A DNA stretch of 5,375 bases from Lachnospiraceae bacterium UBA1251 (GTDB lineage Bacteria; Bacillota; Clostridia; Lachnospirales; Lachnospiraceae): positions 135 to 5,509 of the forward strand of contig DBVZ01000036.1 in the NCBI GenBank assembly GCA_002308255.1. Reading direction: 5' to 3'. The position numbers were made by a program, and so were the translations under genes. Of the stretch, positions 1 to 5,375 are shown in pieces. The notes below the pieces were generated by a model. The model was given only the letters and a program-made list of their open reading frames with translations. It was not told where the DNA came from and searched no databases. The number at the start of each line of letters is the position of its first letter. The stretch's first letter is position 1.

Positions 1-1182
1 GCCGTAGCGCAGGGCGATCAGCTGGGACAGGCCGCAGGGTTCGAATTGCGACGGCATGAGGAACGCGTCCGATCCGGCATAGATCCGGTGGGACAGCCCC
101 TCATTGTAGTAAAAACGCGCCGCCACCTTGCCGGGATACTTCGACTGGAAGAACCGGAGCATCTCCTCGTACCGGTATTCTCCTGTCCCGAGAACACAGA
201 TCTGCACGCAATCCGTACAAAGCGTGTCCATCACATAGGCGACGAGATCGAGGCCTTTCTGCTCGGTCAGTCTCGTGACCATGGAAATGAGCATGGCATC
301 CGGATTCCTGTCAAGACCGAGTTCTTCCTGCAGCGCTGCTTTCGCTCCGGGTTTCAGTTCCCGGAAATTCGTACTGTCGAAGTGGACGGGGATAGACGGA
401 TCTTTGGCGGGATCAAACTGCACGTAGTCGATGCCGTTGACGATGCCGCGAAGATCCGCGGAGCGGGCACGGAGCAGGCCGTCGAGGCCTTCCCCGTAGT
501 ATTCTCCTTTGATCTCTTCCGCGTAGGTGCTGCTCACGGTCGTGATCGCGTCGGCATAGACGAGACCCCCTTTGAGCATATTTCCGTTGTTCCGGAATTC
601 GAGTTTATCGGGAGTAAAGAGGTACATGGGCAGACCGGAGACGCGGCTCACAGTCCCGATATCCCACATCCCCTGGAATTTCAGGTTATGGATGGTCATG
701 ATCGAGCGGATCCCCCAGTAGAAGGGGTCTCCCTGGAATTCATTTCTTAAATACACCGGGATGAGACCGGTCTGCCAGTCATGGCAGTGAATGATGTTCG
801 GCTGGAAACCGATCAGCGGCAGGATGGAAAGAACAGCCTTTGAGAAGAAAGCGAACCGCCCGATATCGTAAGGGATCCCGTCATAGGGCTGGTTCGATGT
901 GAAATAATCCTGGTTGTCGATAAAATAATGCGGCACGCCTTCATAATCCAGGTGCAGCACGCCGACATAATTATCCCTTTCGTTGAAAGGCATATAGAAA
1001 GAACCGATGAAGTCCATCTTGTCTTTCCACTCCTGAGCGATGCAGGAATAAAGAGGCAGAACGGTCCTTACATCAAAATACTTCTTATCGATATACTTCG
1101 GGAGCGCACCGGCCACGTCGGCAAGACCGCCGGTCTTAATAAACGGAACGACCTCCGATGCCGCGAATAAAATATTCTTCAT
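1..1182 (-). CDS. glgA: Glycogen synthase (ADP-glucose type, GT5), 3' end cut off by the window edge
   Basis: The enzyme transfers glucose from ADP-glucose to the non-reducing end of an alpha-1,4-glucan in cytoplasmic glycogen synthesis. Reading the minus strand from the ATG at 1182 gives 394 uninterrupted codons. The N-terminus carries the ADP-glucose-binding KTGGL motif (residues 16-20), followed by HCHDWQTG (132-139) and TIHNLKFQG. The C-terminal Rossmann half has R304 and K309 in TRLTEQKGLD and E381 in FEPCGLSQ. These three sit at a constant +4 offset from E. coli GlgA R300, K305 and E377 as I remember them. Family members are about 475-480 residues, so roughly 80 residues lie beyond the left edge. 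The ATG overlaps the recN stop in an ATGA arrangement and is preceded by AAAGG with 7-base spacing inside recN. That implies cotranscription and translational coupling. No frameshift is seen. Family assignment is firm; physiological role is by homology. Confidence 0.96.
   Translation of the reverse strand, partial: MKNILFAASEVVPFIKTGGLADVAGALPKYIDKKYFDVRTVLPLYSCIAQEWKDKMDFIGSFYMPFNERDNYVGVLHLDYEGVPHYFIDNQDYFTSNQPYDGIPYDIGRFAFFSKAVLSILPLIGFQPNIIHCHDWQTGLIPVYLRNEFQGDPFYWGIRSIMTIHNLKFQGMWDIGTVSRVSGLPMYLFTPDKLEFRNNGNMLKGGLVYADAITTVSSTYAEEIKGEYYGEGLDGLLRARSADLRGIVNGIDYVQFDPAKDPSIPVHFDSTNFRELKPGAKAALQEELGLDRNPDAMLISMVTRLTEQKGLDLVAYVMDTLCTDCVQICVLGTGEYRYEEMLRFFQSKYPGKVAARFYYNEGLSHRIYAGSDAFLMPSQFEPCGLSQLIALRYG
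1123..1137 (-). repeat. Perfect inverted repeat coding the GlgA KTGGL motif
   Basis: AAGACC and GGTCTT (6-base stem, 3-base loop) exactly span codons 16-20 of glgA, the ADP-glucose-binding KTGGL. The stem begins about 45 bases after the start codon. It is a real sequence symmetry, but any function is unproven. Confidence 0.4.
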
Positions 1183-2876
1183 GATTCCGCCTTTCTTCCT
1201 TTTCGGAATGTTTCGGACATGGCCTTCATCTCCGCGGCCGCGCGCTGTGTCTGTCCGGTCACCTGTGCTCCTCCGAGCATCCGCGCGAGCTCCTCTACGG
1301 CGCCTTCCTCCGAGAGCTTTCTCACTACCGTTTTCGTCTGTCCGTCTCCTACTTCTTTTTCGATGAGGAAATGATGATCCGCCATCGAAGCGATCTGGGG
1401 CAGGTGGGTGATGCACAGAACCTGTCTGCCGGAAGATACGCCGGCAAGTTTCTCGGCGACCTTCTGGGCCGTTCTGCCGCTGATGCCCGTGTCGATCTCA
1501 TCGAAAATCAGAGTGTCGGCTTCCTCCTGCTGCGCGAACATCGCCTTGATGCCGAGCATCATCCTGGACAGCTCGCCGCCGCTCGCGATCTGACGCAGGG
1601 GGCGCCTCGCTTCGCCGGGATTCGTGGAGATCATAAATTCGACCGCATCCGCGCCGTTCTCTCCGCAATCCTCTTTTTCAGTAAGTTCAATAGCAAAATC
1701 GACCTGAGCGAAATTCAGTTCCTTAAGCTGCTCCGCCACCTCTTTTTCAAAAGAATCCGCGGCTTTCCGGCGCTCTCCGTGCAGGGTATCCGCCGCTTCC
1801 TTCAGCTTTTTTTCCGCGTCGGAGAACTGTTTTTCCGCCTCGGATTTTTTATCTTCCAGATGGCGGAGCGTATCCAGTTCTTCCACCCGCGCTTCATATG
1901 CCTTCATGACCGATTCGATCGAACCGCCGTATTTCGATTTCAGGCGGTTCAGCACGTTCAGGCGGTTTTCGGTCTCCATAAGGCGCTCCTCGTCGTAGGA
2001 GAATGAATCGATATAATCGGAGATCTCCCGGTTGAAGTCATTGAGCAGGGAGTCGATCTCGGAGATCATCCGGCACAGATCCTCCGCTTCCGGATCCAGC
2101 CGTCCGATCCCGGAAAGCTCCCGCACAGCCATTCCGACCGCGTCGCCGGCGCCGTTCATGTCATAACCCGTCAGAGCGTGCGCACCCTGCACGGATTCCA
2201 TGATCTTCTGACCGTTCGCAAGTTTCCGGTACTCTTTCTCGAGTTCCTCGTCCTCGCCCGGGATCAGAGCTGCTTCCTCGATCTCTCCGGCTTCATAGCC
2301 GAGAAGATCCATTTTTCTCAGGCGCTCGTCTTCATTCATGGAGAGGGCAAGAAGCTGTTTTTCCGCCTCTTTTTTCTGACGGTACAGGGAGCTGCACTTC
2401 TCCTTCAGGGGCCGCACCGTCTTTTTCCCGTACTCGTCGAGGAGCGCAAGCTGCCGGGAGGCATCCTGCAGGGTCTGATGCTCGTTCTGCCCGTAGATAT
2501 CAAGAAGATACGGCGCAGCCGCCTTAAGGCGCGCCGCTGTGAATGTCTCGTCGTTGACGCGTATGGTGCTGCGTCCTTCCCCGATCTTTCTGGAAATGAG
2601 AACGATCCCGTCCGCACCGACGGGCATCTCCATTTCGCGGAGCGCTTTCAGCGCCGTCGGCCTACGGACCTCAAATTCGAGCTCCACGAGCGCGTATTCC
2701 GCGTCCTGCCGCACCAGATTTTTGCTGACACGTCCGCCCAGCGCCGCCGCGATCGATTCAATGAGCACGGATTTTCCCGCGCCGGTCTCGCCGCTGAGGA
2801 TATTCAGCCCGTCTCCAAAGGTCAGATCGACCTCCCTGACCAGGGCCAGATTCCGGACATGAAGGTTTTTCAGCAT
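1179..2876 (-). CDS. recN: DNA repair protein RecN (SMC-like ATPase)
   Basis: RecN is a cytoplasmic SMC-family ATPase that acts early in double-strand break repair, together with RecA. The 565 residues match the usual family length of about 550-570. The N-terminal ATPase half has Walker A GETGAGKS (29-36) and the YGQNEHQ segment (128-134), the RecN form of the Q-loop region. Residues about 155-385 are rich in Lys, Glu, Leu and Arg, as expected of the antiparallel coiled coil with its central break. The C-terminal half has the ABC signature ASGGELSR (431-438), Walker B TLIFDEIDTG (455-464, with D459 and E460) and the switch histidine H491 in ITHLPQIAS. All catalytic parts are present. The ATG start follows GAGG by 5 bases; that site lies in the last sense codon and stop region of argR. 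The TGA stop overlaps the glgA start. No LexA-type box was seen just upstream, so transcription probably comes from the operon. Confidence 0.98.
   Translation of the reverse strand: MLKNLHVRNLALVREVDLTFGDGLNILSGETGAGKSVLIESIAAALGGRVSKNLVRQDAEYALVELEFEVRRPTALKALREMEMPVGADGIVLISRKIGEGRSTIRVNDETFTAARLKAAAPYLLDIYGQNEHQTLQDASRQLALLDEYGKKTVRPLKEKCSSLYRQKKEAEKQLLALSMNEDERLRKMDLLGYEAGEIEEAALIPGEDEELEKEYRKLANGQKIMESVQGAHALTGYDMNGAGDAVGMAVRELSGIGRLDPEAEDLCRMISEIDSLLNDFNREISDYIDSFSYDEERLMETENRLNVLNRLKSKYGGSIESVMKAYEARVEELDTLRHLEDKKSEAEKQFSDAEKKLKEAADTLHGERRKAADSFEKEVAEQLKELNFAQVDFAIELTEKEDCGENGADAVEFMISTNPGEARRPLRQIASGGELSRMMLGIKAMFAQQEEADTLIFDEIDTGISGRTAQKVAEKLAGVSSGRQVLCITHLPQIASMADHHFLIEKEVGDGQTKTVVRKLSEEGAVEELARMLGGAQVTGQTQRAAAEMKAMSETFRKGRKAES
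1190..1194 (-). promoter_or_regulatory. Ribosome binding site of glgA, inside recN
   Basis: On the minus strand AAAGG lies 7 bases before the glgA ATG, within the last codons of recN. With the ATGA stop/start overlap this supports reinitiation or coupled translation of glgA from recN. Confidence 0.7.
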
Positions 2877-2878
2877 AA

Positions 2879-3328
2879 TTACCTCATTATCTCGTTCATT
2901 TTATTGAAAAAGCTCTCTCCGTCCTCCGGGGAGCGCAGGACACACATGATCGTGTCGTCTCCGGCGATGCACCCGAGTACTTCTCTCCAGTCAAGGGAGT
3001 CCAGTGCCGCCGCGGCAGCCATTGCCATGCCGGAGATCGTCCTCAGCACTATGATATTTCCGGAAATCTCCATGGAAACATACGCGTCTTTCAGGACACG
3101 TCTGTAGCGCTGGCTGAGATCGACATTTCCCTCCGGGCTCTGGACGTATTTCTGTCTGCCGTTCTCAAGGTGCACTTTCTGCAGCTGCAGCTGACGGATA
3201 TCCCTCGATACCGTCGCCTGCGTGACTGTAAAACCTGTCTTGTTGAGAAGATCCGCGAGTTCCTCCTGAGTCTCGATATCGTACTGACGGATCAGGAGCA
3301 GGATCTGCTGGTGTCTTGCATTTTTCAT
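2879..3328 (-). CDS. argR: Arginine repressor ArgR/AhrC
   Basis: This is the arginine-dependent transcription regulator that represses arginine biosynthesis and in Bacillus also activates catabolism. It works as a hexamer, with L-arginine binding at the trimer interface. The 149 residues are normal length. The N-terminal winged helix (about 1-70) has the recognition segment TQATVSRDIRQL (36-47) with the family-typical S41-R42. The C-terminal oligomerisation and arginine-binding domain (about 80-149) has T97-x-SGMA and the GCIAGDDTIM loop (119-128), where D124 and D125 correspond to the arginine-contacting acidic pair. The ATG is preceded by AGAGGA 9 bases upstream. A nearby ATG at 3339 is in another frame and would only give an unrelated peptide. 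The gene lies 50 bases after nadK and 2 bases before recN. Its regulated targets are not in the window; autoregulation is possible because ARG-box-like sequence overlaps its start. Confidence 0.97.
   Translation of the reverse strand: MKNARHQQILLLIRQYDIETQEELADLLNKTGFTVTQATVSRDIRQLQLQKVHLENGRQKYVQSPEGNVDLSQRYRRVLKDAYVSMEISGNIIVLRTISGMAMAAAAALDSLDWREVLGCIAGDDTIMCVLRSPEDGESFFNKMNEIMR
2882..2885 (-). promoter_or_regulatory. Ribosome binding site of recN, embedded in the argR stop region
   Basis: GAGG on the minus strand spans the end of the second-last and all of the last sense codon of argR (ATG AGG TAA), 5 bases before the recN ATG. A ribosome ending argR covers the recN start site, so the two are probably translationally coupled. 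Confidence 0.75.
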
Positions 3329-3332
3329 TTTT
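3315..3332 (-). promoter_or_regulatory. Possible ARG box overlapping the argR start codon
   Basis: On the minus strand the 18 bases AAAAATGAAAAATGCAAG match the Bacillus-type ARG box (CATGAATAAAAATGCAAG, from memory) at 13 of 18 positions, with the right-hand 11 bases identical. The left half-site is poor at the fixed spacing. Part of the match is forced by the codons for MKNAR. It is a weak candidate for autoregulation. Confidence 0.25.
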
Positions 3333-3337
3333 CTTCA

Positions 3338-3343
3338 TCCTCT
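3338..3343 (-). promoter_or_regulatory. Ribosome binding site of argR
   Basis: AGAGGA on the minus strand ends 9 bases before the argR ATG at 3328. It overlaps an out-of-frame ATG at 3339-3337 that is too close to the site to be used. It therefore decides the annotated start. Confidence 0.65.
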
Positions 3344-3345
3344 GG

Positions 3346-3360
3346 GCCGCACGGGGCGGC
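3346..3360 (-). repeat. Small inverted repeat before the argR ribosome site
   Basis: GCCGC and GCGGC (5-base stem, 5-base loop) lie in the nadK-argR gap, ending about 2 bases before AGAGGA on the minus strand. No T-run follows, so it is not an intrinsic terminator. It could affect access to the argR ribosome site, or be chance. Confidence 0.35.
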
Positions 3361-3378
3361 AGTTTGCATGTTCTTAAA

Positions 3379-4203
3379 TTAAATAAGTTGCATTTTGTGC
3401 CGGAGAATCTCAAGAAAACTGATATTGCTTAGTTTTATGATCTTCGTCGTATAGGCAGCCGTATAGACTTCGACGGTATCGCCGCTCTTAAGAAGCGTCT
3501 CGTCTTCGCCGTCGAAATACACGGCGGCTGCCTCAGGGCTCTTGTACCTGTCTTCCCCGATCATGACGCGGATCCTGTCCGTATCGGGGAAAATGATGCT
3601 TTTTGAATGAATCATATGCGCGGCGACCGGCGTCATGATGATCATCGACGCGGAGGGAGAGACGACCGGGCCTCCCGCGGATAGGCTGTATCCCGTGGAC
3701 CCCGTCGGCGTCGCCAGGATGATGCCGTCGGCGTTGAACCGGCTTAAGGGAACCTCGTTGATGTAGCTTTCGAACTGTACGACGCGGAGCGGGCCTCTTC
3801 TCGAGACGACGATGTCGTTGAGCGCGTATCCTTCGGCGATCAGCGATCCATCCCGGATCACCTTTCCCTCGAGCATCATGCGCTCTTCCACGGTGAAATC
3901 GTCCTCGAGAAGCTGATCGAGTGCCGCGCAGACGGATTCTTTTCCGACTTCGGCTAGGTAACCGAGATTGCCGAGGTTGATGCCGATGATCGGGATGTTG
4001 ATCTTCACGATCCTTCTCGCGGCCCTGAGGACCGTGCCGTCGCCGCCGAGGACGATGAGGCAGTCCGCATCATCCTTCAGTTCGCTGCCGTCGGAAATGA
4101 CGCGGGAGAAAGCTCCCCTCTCTTCCAGATAACGGACTATCTTTTCGGTAATGCTGCCGGTCGGGTCTTTTTCCGCGTTCCTTAGCAGGTAAAACTGTCT
4201 CAT
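3379..4203 (-). CDS. nadK: NAD kinase (ATP/polyphosphate-NAD kinase family)
   Basis: The enzyme phosphorylates the 2'-hydroxyl of NAD to make NADP, the only de novo route to NADP(H), in the cytoplasm. The 274 residues fit bacterial NadK. Visible motifs are GGDGT (53-57) with the catalytic-type D55, the NLGNLGYL turn (76-83), the NE/D-type ALND (127-130), the long conserved DGIILATPTGSTGYSLSAGG (159-178) and a C-terminal beta-strand FDGEDE (230-235) typical of the family. The ATG follows AGGA with 7-base spacing. The gene starts 53 bases after tlyA and ends 50 bases before argR. A tlyA-nadK-argR-recN order is common in Clostridia; in Bacillus nadK is elsewhere. No truncation or missing key residue is seen. 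Confidence 0.97.
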   Translation of the reverse strand: MRQFYLLRNAEKDPTGSITEKIVRYLEERGAFSRVISDGSELKDDADCLIVLGGDGTVLRAARRIVKINIPIIGINLGNLGYLAEVGKESVCAALDQLLEDDFTVEERMMLEGKVIRDGSLIAEGYALNDIVVSRRGPLRVVQFESYINEVPLSRFNADGIILATPTGSTGYSLSAGGPVVSPSASMIIMTPVAAHMIHSKSIIFPDTDRIRVMIGEDRYKSPEAAAVYFDGEDETLLKSGDTVEVYTAAYTTKIIKLSNISFLEILRHKMQLI

Positions 4204-4210
4204 AATCGTA

Positions 4211-4214
4211 TCCT
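4211..4214 (-). promoter_or_regulatory. Ribosome binding site of nadK
   Basis: AGGA (within GTAGGA) on the minus strand, 7 bases before the nadK ATG at 4203, in the 53-base tlyA-nadK gap. Confidence 0.65.
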
Positions 4215-4256
4215 ACTGTATTTCGTGTGCAAAAAAAGGTACAGCCAGGTGCGTTT

Positions 4257-5093
4257 CTATTTTTGAAGGGCTTCGTGTGCTTTCCGGACGGTCTCTTCCG
4301 GAAGGACAGCGGGAGCCGTTCCCTCTTCCTGTCCGGACGCTTTCCGCAGCCAGATCAGGAATTCGATATTTCCTTCCGGTCCCCGGATCGGCGAATAGTC
4401 AAGCCCGTACGGCTTAAGACCGTTGTCACCCGCAAACCGGATCACGTTTTCGATCACTTCCGTCTGCACATCGCCGTCGCGAACGACGCCGTGCTTGCCG
4501 ACCTTCTCTCTTCCCGCCTCGAACTGCGGCTTGATGAGGCATACGAGTTCCCCGTCCTCCGTGAGAAGCGCCGTAACGGCCGGCAGGACCTTGGAAAGGG
4601 AAATAAAGGAAACATCTATGCTCGCGAACGAAGCTTTCTCTCCGAGGTCCTGAGGCACCACATAGCGGATGTTGGTCTTCTCCATGCAGACGACGCGCGG
4701 ATCATTGCGAAGACGCCAGTCCAGCTGTCCGTACCCGACGTCGATCGCGTAGACTTTCGCGGCTCCGTTTTGCAGCATGCAGTCCGTAAATCCGCCCGTG
4801 GAAGCTCCGATATCAAGGCATACCCGGCCGGTCAGATCGATCGGGAAGACCTGCAGCGCCTTCTCGAGCTTGAGACCGCCCCGGCTCACATAGCGCAGAG
4901 TCTCGCCGCGGACCTCGACAAGGGCATTTTCGGGAAAACTCATGCCCGCCTTGTCTTCTTTCAGCCCGTCCACATAGACGACGCCCTCCATGATCAGGGC
5001 TTTCGCCTTCTCTCGGGACGGCGCGAGTCCCCGCTTTACGACCAGGACGTCAAGCCGCTCTTTTTTTACCGCGGACTTCTCCTTGCCCGGCAT
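4257..5093 (-). CDS. tlyA: TlyA family rRNA 2'-O-methyltransferase (S4 + FtsJ-like domains)
   Basis: TlyA proteins use SAM to 2'-O-methylate cytidines, C1409 of 16S and/or C1920 of 23S rRNA in E. coli numbering. They are often mislabelled hemolysins. An S4 RNA-binding domain (about 13-60) precedes a Rossmann methyltransferase with the SAM-binding CLDIGASTGGFTD (92-104) and IDVGYGQL (117-124). The catalytic KDKE tetrad appears as K75, D160, K188 and E244, each exactly six residues beyond K69, D154, K182 and E238 of the Mycobacterium tuberculosis enzyme as I remember it. I chose the ATG at 5093 (278 residues): GGGGAG lies 7 bases upstream, and it starts 4 bases after the xseB stop. An in-frame TTG at 5123 would add 10 residues but lacks a comparable ribosome site and overlaps xseB. 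The protein has a short charged N-terminal extension and a C-terminal tail. Whether it modifies one or both subunits cannot be told here. Confidence 0.94.
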   Translation of the reverse strand: MPGKEKSAVKKERLDVLVVKRGLAPSREKAKALIMEGVVYVDGLKEDKAGMSFPENALVEVRGETLRYVSRGGLKLEKALQVFPIDLTGRVCLDIGASTGGFTDCMLQNGAAKVYAIDVGYGQLDWRLRNDPRVVCMEKTNIRYVVPQDLGEKASFASIDVSFISLSKVLPAVTALLTEDGELVCLIKPQFEAGREKVGKHGVVRDGDVQTEVIENVIRFAGDNGLKPYGLDYSPIRGPEGNIEFLIWLRKASGQEEGTAPAVLPEETVRKAHEALQK

Positions 5094-5097
5094 CCTG

Positions 5098-5340
5098 TCA
5101 CTCCCCAGGCCGGAGGCTCTCAATCTCGCTGAGCGCTCCGTCCTTCGTTACTTTCAGCATTTTCTTTTCGACAAGGTCGATCCTTCCGGTGACTTCCTTC
5201 AGCATCTCCATGCCTTTTTCATATAAGGAAAATGACTCCTCGAGCGGTACCTCACCGCTCTCGAGCAGCGCGGCGGTCTTCTCGAGCTCCCCGAACAGGT
5301 CCTCGATGCTGCAGTCCGCGTATTTCTTCTCTTCTGTCAC
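5098..5340 (-). CDS. xseB: Exodeoxyribonuclease VII small subunit
   Basis: XseB assembles in several copies with one XseA to form exonuclease VII, which degrades single-stranded DNA to oligonucleotides in repair and recombination. The 80-residue protein is the normal size. It is a helical hairpin carrying the family core: SIEDLFGELEK (11-21), then LESGEVPLEESFSLYEKGMEML (26-47, read in two pieces around the conserved turn), then a second amphipathic helix. The start is a GTG, preceded by AAGGA with 7-base spacing. The reading frame stays open upstream to the window edge, so the GTG rests on the ribosome site and the GTGA overlap with the previous frame. The TGA stop lies 4 bases before the tlyA ATG. 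ispA and dxs, often next in Firmicutes, are missing here. Confidence 0.93.
   Translation of the reverse strand: MTEEKKYADCSIEDLFGELEKTAALLESGEVPLEESFSLYEKGMEMLKEVTGRIDLVEKKMLKVTKDGALSEIESLRPGE
5101..5106 (-). promoter_or_regulatory. Ribosome binding site deciding the tlyA start
   Basis: GGGGAG on the minus strand runs into the xseB stop codon and lies 7 bases before the ATG at 5093. It favours that ATG over the upstream in-frame TTG at 5123. Confidence 0.75.
5111..5140 (-). repeat. Imperfect hairpin at the 3' end of xseB, upstream of the tlyA ribosome site
   Basis: Plus-strand CGGAGGCTC (5111-5119) pairs with GAGCGCTCCG (5131-5140) over 9 base pairs with one bulged G and an 11-base loop. 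It lies in the last xseB codons, about 4 bases before the GGGGAG of tlyA on the minus strand. There is no T-run, so it does not look like a terminator; it may be a coupling structure or chance. Confidence 0.35.
5242..5260 (-). repeat. Inverted repeat within the conserved xseB core
   Basis: GAGCGGT (5242-5248) and ACCGCTC (5254-5260) form a perfect 7-base-pair stem with a 5-base loop, flanked on both sides by CTCGAG (5239-5244 and 5260-5265). It coincides with codons for the conserved LESGEVPLEES turn, so protein conservation and repeated Leu-Glu codons may explain it. Confidence 0.4.
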
Positions 5341-5375
5341 TTTCTTGTCCTTTCCTGATAAAAAGCGTCTTCCGT
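5337..5375 (-). CDS. 3' end of an upstream gene, possibly exonuclease VII large subunit
   Basis: From the right edge, one minus-strand frame reads TEDAFYQERTRK and stops at a TGA (5339-5337) that overlaps the xseB GTG as GTGA. The same 4-base overlap style joins recN and glgA. xseA normally sits directly upstream of xseB, so xseA is the natural guess. Twelve residues are too few to identify the family, and the XseA C-terminus is poorly conserved. The other two frames are also open to the edge, so this is position-based inference only. Confidence 0.35.
   Translation of the reverse strand, partial: TEDAFYQERTRK
5348..5352 (-). promoter_or_regulatory. Ribosome binding site supporting the xseB GTG start
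   Basis: AAGGA on the minus strand, 7 bases before the GTG at 5340. It is the main reason to accept GTG although the frame remains open further upstream. Confidence 0.7.

Noticed and set aside
46..750. Open plus-strand frame of 234 codons
   Set aside because: It is codon-aligned antisense to glgA, whose motifs are unmistakable. The translation resembles no family I know and lacks a convincing ribosome site.
1371..2006. Open plus-strand frame of 211 codons opposite recN
   Set aside because: It is the shadow of the RecN C-terminal ATPase and coiled-coil codons. The Phe/Arg-rich product mirrors Glu/Lys/Ala-rich RecN.
2178..3107. Open plus-strand frame of 309 codons across recN and argR
   Set aside because: It runs antisense through two firmly identified genes and their junction. 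The translation is low in recognisable domains and is explained by GC-biased codons.
3165..3413. Second minus-strand frame overlapping argR and the end of nadK
   Set aside because: It overlaps ArgR in a different frame and has a disordered, unrecognisable product. The ArgR frame explains the region.
4204..4232. Promoter for nadK (TTGCAC, 16 bases, TACGAT)
   Set aside because: The -10-like element would sit directly against the ATG and overlap the ribosome-site spacer, so the transcript would start inside the gene.
4223..4256. Intrinsic terminator in the tlyA-nadK gap
   Set aside because: There is a run of seven T on the minus strand, but no GC-rich stem pairs immediately before it.
4295..4304. 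Perfect 10-base palindrome CTTCCGGAAG
   Set aside because: It lies in ordinary tlyA codons near the C-terminus. A single copy of this length is expected by chance in GC-rich coding sequence.
4227..5132. Open plus-strand frame of 301 codons opposite tlyA
   Set aside because: It is antisense to a gene with a complete catalytic set. No domain is recognisable, and there is no independent start signal.
1..5375. CRISPR, tRNA/rRNA, insertion sequence, prophage or toxin-antitoxin content
   Set aside because: No repeat array, cloverleaf, terminal inverted repeats, transposase/integrase motifs or small toxin-like pair was seen. The window is filled by six recognisable housekeeping genes.

Overview
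The window is a compact block of housekeeping genes, all on the minus strand. In transcription order (right to left) it holds the probable last codons of an upstream gene (perhaps xseA), then xseB, tlyA, nadK, argR, recN, and the first 394 codons of glgA, which runs off the left edge. The conserved tlyA-(nadK)-argR-recN order, the Firmicute-type products and the strong purine-rich Shine-Dalgarno sequences point to a Clostridia-type Firmicute. The GlgA sequence looks Lachnospiraceae-like to me, but that is recognition from memory, not a search. Base composition by eye is moderately GC-rich for that group.

Layout: nearly every base is coding. Cistrons are joined by a 4-base GTGA overlap (upstream gene/xseB), a 4-base gap (xseB/tlyA), a 53-base gap (tlyA/nadK), a 50-base gap (nadK/argR), a 2-base gap with the recN ribosome binding site inside the argR stop region (argR/recN), and a 4-base ATGA overlap (recN/glgA). 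This looks like one operon with translational coupling. The two ~50-base gaps are the only places for internal control elements. No terminator or convincing promoter is visible. No stretch above 300 bases lacks a gene.

How the genes work together: XseB (exonuclease VII small subunit) and RecN (SMC-like repair ATPase) act in DNA repair. TlyA 2'-O-methylates rRNA, NadK makes NADP, and ArgR is the arginine-responsive repressor. GlgA makes the alpha-1,4-glucan of glycogen. They share no single pathway; the cluster is a known conserved neighbourhood rather than a dedicated system. Two features of the order are uncommon. ispA and dxs, which often lie between xseB and tlyA in Firmicutes, are absent. 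glgA follows recN by overlapping codons where spoIVB/spo0A follow in Bacillus and many spore-forming Clostridia.

I found no undescribed system, phage, mobile element, CRISPR array or RNA gene. The points worth a second look are the operon order, start-codon choices, a possible ARG-box/ATGCAA repeat set around the argR start, and small inverted repeats near translation starts.
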